Shown here: positions 1-7,745 of the stretch, in pieces
How positions within the stretch are numbered: position 1 is the first letter of the stretch
Layout: the number at the start of each line of letters is the position of its first letter
NCBI GenBank assembly: GCA_030528345.1
Contig: JAUMZB010000002.1
Span: 1 to 39,455, forward strand
DNA from: Eikenella sp.
GTDB lineage: Bacteria > Pseudomonadota > Gammaproteobacteria > Burkholderiales > Neisseriaceae
Direction of reading: 5' to 3'
Length of the DNA stretch: 39,455 nt
Program-made: the position numbers and the translations under genes
The notes under the pieces: generated by a model
What the model saw: only the letters and a program-made list of their open reading frames with translations
Databases searched by the model: none
Told to the model about the DNA's origin: nothing

Positions 1-856
1 AGCGGCCGCTTTTGAATTCGGCAATGGCCTCACGGATTTCCTCGGCGCTGTTCATTACAAACGGCCCGTAGCCCGCCACCGGCTCGTTAATCGGTACGCC
101 GGAAAGCAGCAGGATTTTCACCGTTTCGCCGCCGGCGCGGATGTTTACTGCGCCGCCGCCTTCGGCAAAGCCTACCAGCTGCCCGGCACCGGCGCGCGCG
201 TGACCGTTAAACTCGGCTTCGCCGCGCAGCACCACCATAGACAGATTGTGGCCGGCCGGAACCTCAATGGCTGCCTCGCGGCCGGCTTCGATCACCACGT
301 CCCATACATTCATCTCGGTAAAGGTGTCGGCGGCACCGCGGATGCCCCGATATTCGCCGGCAATCAGACGCAGATGGCCGGCATTCTCGGGCAAAGCCGC
401 CACGGGGATGTTTTCCTTGGCCAAATGCTGATAGCGGGCGGGCGTGTGTTTGTCTTTGGCCGGCAGGTTCACCCACAGCTGCACCATCTCAAACAGGCCG
501 CCGCTGCGGCTGAAGGCCTCGGAGTGGAACTCTTCGTGGATGATGCCGGCGCCGGCGGTCATCCATTGCACGTCGCCTTCCTTGATCACCCCGCCGCCGC
601 CGGCCGAATCGCGGTGCGCCACCTCGCCGTGGTAGGCGATGGTAACGGTTTCAAAGCCTTTGTGCGGGTGTTGGCCGACGCCGCGGCGACGGCCGCCGCT
701 GTGCGGGGCAAACTCGCGCGGGGCGGCGTAATCCAGCATCAAAAACGGATCGGTGCCGCGGTCTTCGCCCATGTGGGAAAACAGGGGTTGTACCAGAAAG
801 CCGTCGCCCACCCAATGTTGGCTGTCGGCGCGGTAGATTTGGCGTACCGGACGCAT
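1..856 (-). CDS. Pirin family protein (3' end outside window)
   Basis: The reading frame starts at ATG 856 and stays open to the window edge, giving about 285 residues. Pirins are cupin-fold, metal-binding proteins; some have quercetinase activity and others act as redox-sensitive regulators. The metal ligands expected for pirin are visible: His63 and His65 in HPHKGFETVT, and His107 and Glu109 in IIHEEF. The last readable segment (NSAEEIREAIAEF) matches the usual pirin C-terminal region, so only a few residues are probably missing. A GGAAAC-type ribosome-binding site precedes the ATG. The gene is divergent from an HxlR regulator, a common pairing that suggests regulation by it. The substrate cannot be told from sequence. 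Confidence 0.9.
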   Translation of the reverse strand, partial: MRPVRQIYRADSQHWVGDGFLVQPLFSHMGEDRGTDPFLMLDYAAPREFAPHSGGRRRGVGQHPHKGFETVTIAYHGEVAHRDSAGGGGVIKEGDVQWMTAGAGIIHEEFHSEAFSRSGGLFEMVQLWVNLPAKDKHTPARYQHLAKENIPVAALPENAGHLRLIAGEYRGIRGAADTFTEMNVWDVVIEAGREAAIEVPAGHNLSMVVLRGEAEFNGHARAGAGQLVGFAEGGGAVNIRAGGETVKILLLSGVPINEPVAGYGPFVMNSAEEIREAIAEFKSGR

Positions 857-1011
857 GATGGTTTCCTTTCTTGTCTTGTGTTTGGCTCGCGGTGCCGTAC
901 TGTCCGGGGCATCGGTGAGGCTACCTGAAAACCCGACAGCGCGGCACCTGCGGTTTTGTTTGCCTGTATGCCGATAGCGGCATGTACTGGCCTTGCTGTC
1001 TGCTTGGGCGT

Positions 1012-1039
1012 AGTATACGCAGTACCGACAAACCAGCAA
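1012..1039 (-). promoter_or_regulatory. Probable pirin promoter, with a repeated GTATAC/GTAC motif
   Basis: On the minus strand TTGCTG (1039-1034) and TATACT (1017-1012) are separated by 16 bp and point at the pirin gene. Related GTATAC and GTAC motifs recur at 1012-1025 and 1039-1058, overlapping the -10 regions of both divergent genes. This is where an HxlR dimer could bind. The operator role is inference. Confidence 0.4.
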
Positions 1040-1053
1040 GTACGCACATTTTG

Positions 1054-1059
1054 TATACT
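1054..1059 (+). promoter_or_regulatory. Probable -10 box of the HxlR gene
   Basis: TATACT lies 22 bp before the chosen ATG, implying a leader of about 15 nt. No good -35 box is visible at the proper distance, so transcription may be weak or may depend on an activator. Confidence 0.35.
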
Positions 1060-1080
1060 GTTAAACCCGGAGCGAAGCGC

Positions 1081-1440
1081 ATGTTTCCTGACAACGACTC
1101 CGCCGCCACGGAACACCATGCCGATTTGTGCTGCCCGGTACGCACCACGCTTGGCATCATCGGCGGCAAATGGAAGGTGCTGATTCTGTACCACCTCAGC
1201 AGCGACACCCGCCGTTTCAACGAATTGCAGCGCCTGCTCCCGGGCATTACCCAGCGCATGCTCACCCTGCAATTGCGCGAACTGGAGGCCGACGGCATCG
1301 TCCACCGCGAGGTTTATCCGCAGGTGCCGCCGAAAGTGGAATATTCGCTTACCGATTTCGGCCGCACCCTGCTGCCGGTGATCGAGGCCATGCACCGCTG
1401 GGGCGAGACCTATGCGGCGGCTACACGGCGGCAGCCCTAA
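1081..1440 (+). CDS. HxlR-family winged-helix transcriptional regulator
   Basis: 119 residues, the usual size for HxlR/DUF24 regulators such as HypR and YodB. The N-terminal motif ([16 protein letters not shown]) carries Cys17 and Cys18 at the position of the redox-sensing cysteine of several family members. The winged-helix part follows ([29 protein letters not shown] is the helix-turn-helix, about residues 42-70). A longer in-frame start exists upstream, but ATG 1081 has a GGAG-like site before it and gives the standard N-terminus. The gene is divergent from pirin, so it probably senses electrophiles or oxidants and controls both genes. The signal is not known. Confidence 0.88.
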   Translation: MFPDNDSAATEHHADLCCPVRTTLGIIGGKWKVLILYHLSSDTRRFNELQRLLPGITQRMLTLQLRELEADGIVHREVYPQVPPKVEYSLTDFGRTLLPVIEAMHRWGETYAAATRRQP

Positions 1441-1843
1441 CCTCTGCGCCGTGCGGCCAGATGGCAAACGCCGCCAACGCTACCGGCCGCGTGACAAAAT
1501 GGTTTTCGGTTTTCAGGTAGCCCGATTGATAAGCCACACAGCCCGTATGCCTCGGCATCAGCCCGTGGTCTTTATTCCCCGTCTGCGGCGCATTTCTGCG
1601 TTGTGCATTAATGTCGCAAGGGGACTGCCCGCCCGCTTGCCTACCGTATGACATGTCTGTCCCTCGGGGATTCCTTACGTTCACGCTCGCTGTGCTGCCA
1701 CGCCTTGAACGGCATCCACCTCCGGGGGTTTGGCAAAGGCATCATGAGATTTTATTGAATCGGCTAATTTTTTCTTAGTTTTAGGGCAAACAAACAGGCT
1801 ACCTGAAAGGGTTTCAGGTAGCCTGTTCATCAATTGGACGGCC
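1441..1843. other. Intergenic stretch without a convincing gene
   Basis: About 400 bases between the HxlR gene and the end of murA. It contains one DUS (about 1513-1524), a moderately AT-rich segment at 1745-1795 and the DUS-pair hairpin at 1795-1825. An 87-codon minus-strand frame crosses it but overlaps the HxlR gene and has no recognisable features. Confidence 0.5.
1795..1825 (-). terminator. DUS inverted pair, terminator of murA
   Basis: CAGGCTACCTGAAA and its exact reverse complement are separated by GGG and form a 14-bp hairpin just after the murA stop codon. Pairs of uptake sequences acting as terminators are well known in Neisseriaceae. Confidence 0.75.
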
Positions 1844-3097
1844 TCAGCCGCGCACCCGTTCGATTAAGGCGCCCACTTTGCCCAGCTTCTCTTCGATGTG
1901 CTCGTAGCCGCGGTCTAAGTGGTAAATGCGTTCCACCACGGTTTCGCCGTCGGCCACCAAGCCGGCAATCACCAAGCTGGCCGAGGCGCGCAGGTCGGTG
2001 GCCATTACGGTGGCGCCGGAGAGTTTTTCCACGCCTTTGATCATGGCGGTATTGCCCTCGGCGCTGATTTGGGCGCCCATGCGGTTGAGCTCGGGCACGT
2101 GCATAAAGCGGTTTTCAAAAATGGTTTCCACCACGCGGCTGCTGCCTTCGGCCACGGCGTTCATGGCCATAAACTGCGCCTGCATATCGGTGGGGAAACC
2201 GGGATGCGGCACGGTGCGGATGTCCACCGCTTTCGGGCGTTGGCGCATATCGATGGCAATCCAGTCTTCGCCGGCTTCAATCACGGCGCCGGCTTCCACC
2301 AGTTTGTCTAACACCACTTCCATGGTTTTCGGCGCCGCATTGCGCAGCACCACCCGGCCGCCGGTCATGGCTACGGCGCAGAGAAAGGTGCCGGTTTCGA
2401 TGCGGTCGGCCACCACGCTGTGGGTGCAGCCGTGCAGTTTTTCCACGCCCTCCACCGTCATCACCGGTGTGCCGATGCCGCGGATTTTGGCGCCCATCTT
2501 CACCAAGCACTCGGCCAAATCCACCACTTCGGGCTCGACGGCGCAGTTTTCCAAAACGGTGGTGCCTTCGGCCAGAGTGGCCGCCATCAGCAGGTTTTCG
2601 GTGCCGCCCACGGTGACCATGTCCATCACCACGCGGGCGCCTTTCAGCTTGCCGCCGGCTTTCACATAGCCGTGTTCGATGCTGATTTTGGCACCCATGG
2701 CCTCCAGCCCTTTGAGGTGTTGGTCGACCGGGCGCGAGCCGATGGCGCAGCCGCCGGGCAGGCTGACTTCGGCGTGGCCGAAACGTGCCAGGGTGGGGCC
2801 GAGCACCAGAATCGAGGCGCGCATGGTTTTCACCAGCTCGTAAGGGGCGCAGGTGTTGTCGACCGTGCCGCCGTTAATGGAAAACTCGCTCACGCCGTCA
2901 CTCTCCACCTGCGCGCCCATGCCTTGCAGCAGTTTGTGGGTGGTTTTCACGTCGGCCAGCATGGGCACGTTTTTTAAATGCAGGGTGTCGGCGGTGAGGA
3001 GGCCGGCGCACATCAGCGGCAGGGCGGCGTTTTTGGCGCCGGAAATGGTGATTTCGCCGTTGAGCGGGCCGTTGCCGGTGATTTTCAGTTTGTCCAC
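1844..3097 (-). CDS. murA: UDP-N-acetylglucosamine 1-carboxyvinyltransferase MurA
   Basis: 417 residues, the normal length of MurA, which transfers enolpyruvate from PEP to UDP-GlcNAc in the first committed cytoplasmic step of peptidoglycan synthesis. Conserved residues are present: Lys22-Asn23 in SGAKNAALP and the catalytic cysteine, Cys117, in [14 protein letters not shown] (Cys115 in E. coli, the fosfomycin target). The family start (MDKLKI) is encoded by GTG at 3097; no ATG is better placed and no strong ribosome-binding site is visible. The gene appears monocistronic, with a DUS upstream at about 3157 and a DUS hairpin downstream. Confidence 0.97.
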   Translation of the reverse strand: MDKLKITGNGPLNGEITISGAKNAALPLMCAGLLTADTLHLKNVPMLADVKTTHKLLQGMGAQVESDGVSEFSINGGTVDNTCAPYELVKTMRASILVLGPTLARFGHAEVSLPGGCAIGSRPVDQHLKGLEAMGAKISIEHGYVKAGGKLKGARVVMDMVTVGGTENLLMAATLAEGTTVLENCAVEPEVVDLAECLVKMGAKIRGIGTPVMTVEGVEKLHGCTHSVVADRIETGTFLCAVAMTGGRVVLRNAAPKTMEVVLDKLVEAGAVIEAGEDWIAIDMRQRPKAVDIRTVPHPGFPTDMQAQFMAMNAVAEGSSRVVETIFENRFMHVPELNRMGAQISAEGNTAMIKGVEKLSGATVMATDLRASASLVIAGLVADGETVVERIYHLDRGYEHIEEKLGKVGALIERVRG

Positions 3098-3205
3098 GGT
3101 GTGTCTCGGTAACTCAGGGTTGGGCCGGAATGCGGCACGGTCTTGGTCATGTGTTTTCAGGTAGCCTTAGGGCTTTCTGAAAAAACGGCGGATTATAAAG
3201 CGGTT

Positions 3206-3239
3206 TGCCCGCCTTGTGGGGCGGGCGGAAATTTTTTAC
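3206..3239 (+). terminator. GC-rich hairpin followed by a T-run
   Basis: GCCCGCC and GGCGGGC form a hairpin followed by GGAAATTTTTT on the plus strand. No plus-strand gene ends here. It may end antisense transcription, or it may act as a stem in the murA leader when read on the other strand. Confidence 0.4.
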
Positions 3240-3261
3240 ATGCGCCGGCCAGACAGCAAAA

Positions 3262-3281
3262 CAGGCTGCCGGAGCAGCCTG
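3262..3281 (-). terminator. Terminator of hpf
   Basis: CAGGCTGC, loop CGGA, GCAGCCTG. On the minus strand the hairpin is followed by TTTTG, 17 bp beyond the hpf stop codon. The stem resembles a Simonsiella-type DUS arm but is too short to be one. Confidence 0.65.
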
Positions 3282-3297
3282 TGGCGGGGAGAGGGGA

Positions 3298-3621
3298 TTA
3301 CGGTTCGGCACTCAGTTTGCCGCTGGGTTCGGCGCGGTGGTCGTGGGTTTTCTCTTTGTGTTTGAGCACCGCGCGGTCAAGTTTGTCGGCCAGCAAATCA
3401 ATGGCGGCGTACATGTCTTTATCGGTTTGGTCGATGTGCAGGTCTTTGCCCGCCATGTGCCAATCCACTTCTGCTTTCTGCACCAGTTTGTCCACCGAGA
3501 GGGTCACGGTGGCGGAAATCACGTTGTCGCTGTGCCGCATGATGCGCTCGAGTTTGCTGCGGATGTAGTCTTTCAGCGCGTCGGTCACTTCGATATTGAT
3601 GCCGTTGATTTTCAGATTCAT
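3298..3621 (-). CDS. hpf: Ribosome hibernation promoting factor (short HPF/RaiA family)
   Basis: 107 residues. Short HPF proteins bind the 30S decoding region in stationary phase and help form inactive 100S ribosomes. The beta-alpha-beta fold start (MNLKINGINIEVTDALKDYI) and the central VDWHMAGKDLHIDQTDKDMY are typical; the C-terminal dimerisation domain of long HPF is absent. The start ATG 3621 has GAAGGAGT eight bases upstream. It lies 55 bp behind rpoN, the classic lptB-rpoN-hpf order. ptsN, which often follows, is missing. Confidence 0.93.
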   Translation of the reverse strand: MNLKINGINIEVTDALKDYIRSKLERIMRHSDNVISATVTLSVDKLVQKAEVDWHMAGKDLHIDQTDKDMYAAIDLLADKLDRAVLKHKEKTHDHRAEPSGKLSAEP

Positions 3622-3676
3622 AGCAGACTCCTTCGAGGGGGTTGGGCCTGCCTGGCGGCGCGCAAGGCAAACGGAA

Positions 3677-5050
3677 CTACGGCTGTTTGCGTTTGCGCTG
3701 GTGGGCAGGCGGAAAATTCATCTCTTCGCGGTATTTGGCTACGGTACGGCGGGCAATCGTCATGCCCTGCAGGGCGAGGCGGTCGGCGATGGCTTGGTCT
3801 GAGAGCGGCTTGGTTTTGTTTTCCGAGGCAAACAGGCTTTCCATCACGGCTTTCACTGCGCCGGCGCTCACGCCCTGCTCGTCTTCTTCATCGGCGTAAA
3901 CGGCGGCCTGACTGAAGAAGTAGCGTAACGGAAATACGCCCTGCGGGCAAGCCAGATATTTTTGGTTGACGGCGCGCGAGACGGTGCTTTCGGCCAGACC
4001 CAATTCTTGGGCGGTGTCTTTGATGGTCATCGGCACCAGGCCGATGGCGCCGAATTGGAAGAAGTCGGACTGTTTTTCCAAAATGATGTCGGCCAGCCGC
4101 ATCACGGTGCTTTGGCGCTGCTCCAGTGAAAGCAGCAGGGTTTTGGCTTCGGCAAGTTTCTGCTTGAGCTCCGGGGCGCTGCCGCCGCATTCGCCGAGCA
4201 GTTCGCAGTATTCGCGGTTGAGCCGCACCTGCGGCCAGGCTTGGCGGTAGGCACCGGTTTTCCATGCGCCGGTTTCTTCGTCGGGACGGATCCACACATC
4301 GGGTTCGATGTATTCGGTATGGCCGGCGGCGGCATAGCCGTAGGCGGGGAAAGGATTGAGCGAAGCCACCAGCGTCTGGGCGGCTTCGATGGTGGCGATG
4401 CTGTATTGGGGATGCTGTTTGCGCACCTGCGGGGCGAGGGTGACTTTGCCCACGTCGTTCAGGTAGTCCCGTACCAGTTTGACGGCGCAAAATACGGTTT
4501 CGCACGGCTCGCGGCGGGCCAACTGCAAGAGCAGCGATTCGGCCAAATCGCGGGCGCCGGTGCCGGGCGGGTCGAAGCGCTGGAGGTGTTGCAGGGCGGC
4601 GGCCAAGTCGTCTTCGTCCAGCATCCACTCCAGCGGCGAATGCTCCACGATTTCTGCCAGACTTTCTTTCAGGTAGCCTTGATCGTCGAGGTAGTCGATC
4701 AGCAAATGCACCCGCGCGGCTTGTTCGCGATCCAGCGGATGCTCACACACCTGTTCGTGCAGCAGGCGGCGGAAGTCGGCTTCGTCGGCCACGGTGGCCC
4801 ACAAATCGCTTTCTTCGCCGCTGCTGATTTTGCGGGTAACCGGCACGGCGGCGGAATAGTGGATTTCGGGCTGGCCGCCGTCGGCATCGCCCGTTTCGGC
4901 ACGCTCCAGCAGGGGGTTGTCTTCCAGCCAGGATTCCACTTCTTCGGCCAGTTCCTGCGACGACATGTGCAACACGCGCAAAGACTGCTGCTGCTTTTGG
5001 TTGAGCAGCTGGGTTTGGCGGAGTTTGAGTTTGACCGCTTGCGTTGTCAT
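3677..5050 (-). CDS. rpoN: RNA polymerase sigma-54 factor RpoN
   Basis: 457 residues and apparently complete. Region I is Gln/Leu-rich at the N-terminus (KLKLRQTQLLNQKQQQSLRV), which is where bacterial enhancer-binding proteins act. The helix-turn-helix region is about residues 345-365 (IKDTAQELGLAESTVSRAV), and the RpoN box ARRTVAKYRE at about 433-442 reads the -24 element. Internal DUS at about 4667 encodes GYLK. Only 17 bp separate it from lptB, and these consist mainly of a DUS whose AGGT may serve as ribosome-binding site. Pathogenic Neisseria carry only a defective rpoN-like remnant, so an intact gene is notable. No enhancer-binding protein gene is in this window. Confidence 0.95.
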   Translation of the reverse strand: MTTQAVKLKLRQTQLLNQKQQQSLRVLHMSSQELAEEVESWLEDNPLLERAETGDADGGQPEIHYSAAVPVTRKISSGEESDLWATVADEADFRRLLHEQVCEHPLDREQAARVHLLIDYLDDQGYLKESLAEIVEHSPLEWMLDEDDLAAALQHLQRFDPPGTGARDLAESLLLQLARREPCETVFCAVKLVRDYLNDVGKVTLAPQVRKQHPQYSIATIEAAQTLVASLNPFPAYGYAAAGHTEYIEPDVWIRPDEETGAWKTGAYRQAWPQVRLNREYCELLGECGGSAPELKQKLAEAKTLLLSLEQRQSTVMRLADIILEKQSDFFQFGAIGLVPMTIKDTAQELGLAESTVSRAVNQKYLACPQGVFPLRYFFSQAAVYADEEDEQGVSAGAVKAVMESLFASENKTKPLSDQAIADRLALQGMTIARRTVAKYREEMNFPPAHQRKRKQP

Positions 5051-5054
5051 AACC

Positions 5055-5066
5055 GGCTACCTGAAA
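5055..5066 (-). promoter_or_regulatory. DUS serving as the rpoN ribosome-binding region
   Basis: A DUS (GGCTACCTGAAA on the plus strand) fills the lptB-rpoN gap. Read in the gene direction it gives CAGGTAGCC, whose AGGT is eight bases before the rpoN ATG. No other Shine-Dalgarno sequence is available. The role is inference from position. Confidence 0.45.
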
Positions 5067-5067
5067 C

Positions 5068-5811
5068 TCAATAATCGAAGTGTTCGCCCAAATACACGGC
5101 GCGCACTTCGTTGTTGTTGACCAGGTCTTCGGGGCGGCCGTCGGCCAGCACGCGGCCTTCGCTGATGATGTAGGCGCGGTCGCAGATGCGCAGGGTTTCG
5201 CGCACGTTGTGGTCGGTAATCAGCACGCCGATGCCGCGCCCTTTGAGAAAGCCGATGATATTTTGGATGTCGATGACCGCAATCGGATCGACGCCGGCAA
5301 AGGGTTCGTCGAGCAGGATGAAGCGCGGATTCATGGCCAGCACGCGGGCGATTTCCACCCGCCGGCGCTCGCCGCCGGACAGGGCGGGCGCGGGGCTGCG
5401 GCGCAGGTGGCCGATATTGAGGTCGGCCAAGAGGCCGTTGAGGCTGTCTTCGATGCGGGCGGGGTCGCTTTCGTGCAGTTCGAGAATGGCGCGGATGTTT
5501 TCCTCCACCGTCATTTTGCGGAAGATGGAGGCTTCCTGCGGCAGATAGCCCAGCCCGAGGCGGGCGCGCTGGTAAACCGTCATGTGTTGCAGCCGGTGGC
5601 CGTCCAGCCCGATTTCGCCGGCATCGGCGGCCACGAGGCCGACAATCATGTAGAAGCTGGTGGTTTTGCCCGCGCCGTTGGGGCCGAGCAGGCCGACCAC
5701 TTCGCCGCTGCTGATGTCGAGCGAAAAGTCTTTTACCACTTGGCGTTGCTTGAAGCTTTTCTGCAGCTGCCGCACGCTCAGGCGGCTGCCGGGTGTTGTC
5801 GGCACATTCAT
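5068..5811 (-). CDS. lptB: LPS export ABC transporter ATPase LptB
   Basis: 247 residues. LptB is the cytoplasmic ATPase of LptB2FGC, which extracts LPS from the inner membrane and drives it along the periplasmic bridge. Visible motifs: Walker [10 protein letters not shown] at about 43-51, signature LSGGERRR at 144-151, Walker B FILLDEP at 164-170, and the switch histidine in [10 protein letters not shown]. LptF and LptG are not in the window. It lies between lptA and rpoN on one strand; the 94-bp gap to lptA contains a Simonsiella-type DUS variant at 5885. Confidence 0.97.
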   Translation of the reverse strand: MNVPTTPGSRLSVRQLQKSFKQRQVVKDFSLDISSGEVVGLLGPNGAGKTTSFYMIVGLVAADAGEIGLDGHRLQHMTVYQRARLGLGYLPQEASIFRKMTVEENIRAILELHESDPARIEDSLNGLLADLNIGHLRRSPAPALSGGERRRVEIARVLAMNPRFILLDEPFAGVDPIAVIDIQNIIGFLKGRGIGVLITDHNVRETLRICDRAYIISEGRVLADGRPEDLVNNNEVRAVYLGEHFDY

Positions 5812-5905
5812 GATTCGTTTCCCGTTATTTTGATTTTGATCTCGTCGGGCTGCCGGAAAGCCTGCCGCAGCCGGTCGGCGTGTTTTCAGGCAGCCTGCTG
5901 CGGCA

Positions 5906-6418
5906 TCAGTTTTGCGGCTGGATGGTGATGCTGACGCGGCCGCGGTTGGCGTTGTTTTTGCTGCCGCCCATCACGGTGTACACCTCGGTGCGGGTGTTGT
6001 AGGTAATGGTTTCGCCGCGCGCACTGTCGCCACCGCGCTCTAGGCGGGCGTTGCCGCTGAGTTTCACGATGCCGGTGGCCGACTGGTATTCCACCCGGTC
6101 GGCCTGTCCTTTTACGTGGCCTTGGCGGTCGAGCTGCTGGCCGAACTGCACCGGGCTGCCGGTGGCGGTGATGGTTTGCGTGCCGCTGGCGGCGCGAACC
6201 ACGCGCACTTTGCCGGCGCGGATATACATGGTTCCCTGTTTGATCACCACGTTGCCGGAAAATTCGGTGCTTTGGTTGCCCTGATCCAGCGAGCCTTGGT
6301 CGGCCTCGATTTGGATGGGCTGGTTGCGGTCGGAGGTGAGCGCGTGTGCGGGCAGGACGGCAGCAAGCAACAGGACGCACAACAGATGGGGCTTAAGGAT
6401 GGTCGGTTTGCGGATCAT
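5906..6418 (-). CDS. lptA: LPS transport periplasmic protein LptA
   Basis: 170 residues. The N-terminus has a signal peptide ([15 protein letters not shown], cleavage near residue 26), followed by the OstA/LptA beta-jellyroll ([31 protein letters not shown]). LptA monomers form the periplasmic bridge carrying LPS from LptC to LptD. ATG 6418 lies inside the end of lptC, a 26-bp overlap, which suggests translational coupling. Confidence 0.93.
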   Translation of the reverse strand: MIRKPTILKPHLLCVLLLAAVLPAHALTSDRNQPIQIEADQGSLDQGNQSTEFSGNVVIKQGTMYIRAGKVRVVRAASGTQTITATGSPVQFGQQLDRQGHVKGQADRVEYQSATGIVKLSGNARLERGGDSARGETITYNTRTEVYTVMGGSKNNANRGRVSITIQPQN

Positions 6419-6977
6419 AAATCACGGCCTTTATGCGTGAAGAGAGGTTGAGGCGTCCGGCGGCATGGTCGTACACCATGCCTTGCGCGGTGCCGTGCGA
6501 GGCACCGTAGCGGTAGCGCACCACGTCTTCGGTGCGGGCGGTTCGGGTGGCGGTATCGATGCTTAAAGTGTCGGTTTCCAGGCGGCCGGCGGGCGAACCG
6601 TCGGCGGCGGGCTTCACCAACACCACGCCGCCGCTGAGCATCACCCTTGCGTGGTCGTTCACATAATGCGCCTGTGCGGCCCGAACGCGGTAATGCCCGC
6701 CGCTGTGGGGGGCGAACACAATATCGGGTTTGGCCAGATAGGCGTCGGAACGGGCCGGAAACTGCCAAGCGCGTTCGGCGGTCAGCTGCTCGGCCACCGC
6801 GCCGTCGGCGCCGAAGCGTTGGGCCCGGATGCCGAAAATTTCATATTGCGGCTCGTGCGGGCTGAGCGAGACTTCTTCGGTTTCCAACTGGCTCACGCGG
6901 TCGAGCCAGAAACTGACGCCGCCCAAGGCCAGCGCCAGCACCAGCGGAAACCACCAGCCGGCCAATTTCTTCATCAT
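6393..6977 (-). CDS. lptC: LPS export system protein LptC
   Basis: About 194 residues. One N-terminal membrane anchor (WWFPLVLALALGGVSFWL) is followed by a periplasmic domain of the LptC/YrbK type (YEIFGIRAQRFGADG, LSGGVVLVKP). LptC receives LPS from LptB2FG and passes it to LptA. The start is ATG 6977, whose ATGA overlaps the kdsC stop codon; a second ATG follows at 6974. A longer frame upstream is a shadow inside kdsC. The sequence is weakly conserved, as usual for LptC, but position and topology support the call. Confidence 0.9.
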   Translation of the reverse strand: MMKKLAGWWFPLVLALALGGVSFWLDRVSQLETEEVSLSPHEPQYEIFGIRAQRFGADGAVAEQLTAERAWQFPARSDAYLAKPDIVFAPHSGGHYRVRAAQAHYVNDHARVMLSGGVVLVKPAADGSPAGRLETDTLSIDTATRTARTEDVVRYRYGASHGTAQGMVYDHAAGRLNLSSRIKAVIYDPQTDHP

Positions 6978-7516
6978 TGCGTGTAACGCTCCAAAGCGGG
7001 TTTCAGGTAGCCCTGCGCCTGCATAATCAGGTCGCACAGTTCGCGCACCGCGCCGGCGCCGGCCGGGCGGGCGGTGGTGTAGACGGCATATTGTTTGACG
7101 AAATCGTGCGCTTCCGGCACCGCCACCGGCAGCCCGCAGCGCACCATCACCGGCAAATCCACCACATCGTCGCCGATATAGGCGCATTCGCGCTCGGCCA
7201 CGCCGGCGGCGGCGCGCAGTTGCTCATAAGCGGCGCGTTTGTCGCTGATGCCTTTGAAATAGTGGCCGATGCCCAAAGCACGCACCCGCACACCCACCGA
7301 AGGCGCGTCGCGGCCGGTGATGACGGCGGTTTGCACGCCGCTTTGCTGCAGCATTTTGATGCCGTGGCCGTCGAGCGTATGGAAGGCTTTGATTTCTTCG
7401 CCGTTGTCGCGGATGAAAATACGGCCGTCGCTTAAAACGCCGTCCACATCCATAATCAGCAGTTTGACGGCGGCGGCGCGGCGGCGGAGTTCTTCGGACA
7501 GAGACAGATGATTCAT
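6974..7516 (-). CDS. kdsC: 3-deoxy-D-manno-octulosonate 8-phosphate phosphatase KdsC
   Basis: 180 residues from ATG 7516. KdsC is a HAD-superfamily phosphatase that dephosphorylates Kdo-8-phosphate, feeding LPS inner-core synthesis. HAD motif I is DVDGVLSDG (nucleophile Asp23, acid Asp25), motif II is in VITGRD, and motif IV is GDDVVDLPVM. Upstream in-frame codons lack family similarity, so the shorter start is chosen. A DUS at about 7002 encodes GYLK near the C-terminus. It is the first gene of kdsC-lptC-lptA-lptB-rpoN-hpf; kdsD, often found before it, is absent. Confidence 0.94.
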   Translation of the reverse strand: MNHLSLSEELRRRAAAVKLLIMDVDGVLSDGRIFIRDNGEEIKAFHTLDGHGIKMLQQSGVQTAVITGRDAPSVGVRVRALGIGHYFKGISDKRAAYEQLRAAAGVAERECAYIGDDVVDLPVMVRCGLPVAVPEAHDFVKQYAVYTTARPAGAGAVRELCDLIMQAQGYLKPALERYTQ

Positions 7517-7640
7517 CGGCAGACACCGTAGCGGCAAGGGTTTCAGGTAGCCCATCATACCACGGACGCCGCCCGAAACCGGCACTTCGGGCAAAGCGGA
7601 CCGCCGCCTTAACGCCAAGCGTACACGATATTTACAAAAA

Positions 7641-7670
7641 TTGACCAAGCAGGTGTTTCTGAAGTATAAC
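7641..7670 (+). promoter_or_regulatory. Probable putP promoter
   Basis: TTGACC (7641-7646) and TATAAC (7665-7670) are separated by 18 bp, with the start codon about 75 bp downstream. It lies in the divergent region between kdsC and putP. Confidence 0.6.
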
Positions 7671-7745
7671 CGCAAAGTTTGGCGGCGGTCGGCCCGACGC
7701 GCCCCACACATCTTTCCAAACAACAACCCACGAGGTTATTGCATC

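Noticed and set aside
1421..1684. An 87-codon minus-strand frame between HxlR and murA
   Set aside because: It overlaps the HxlR gene, has no good ribosome-binding site and no recognisable family. It cannot be fully excluded as a small gene.
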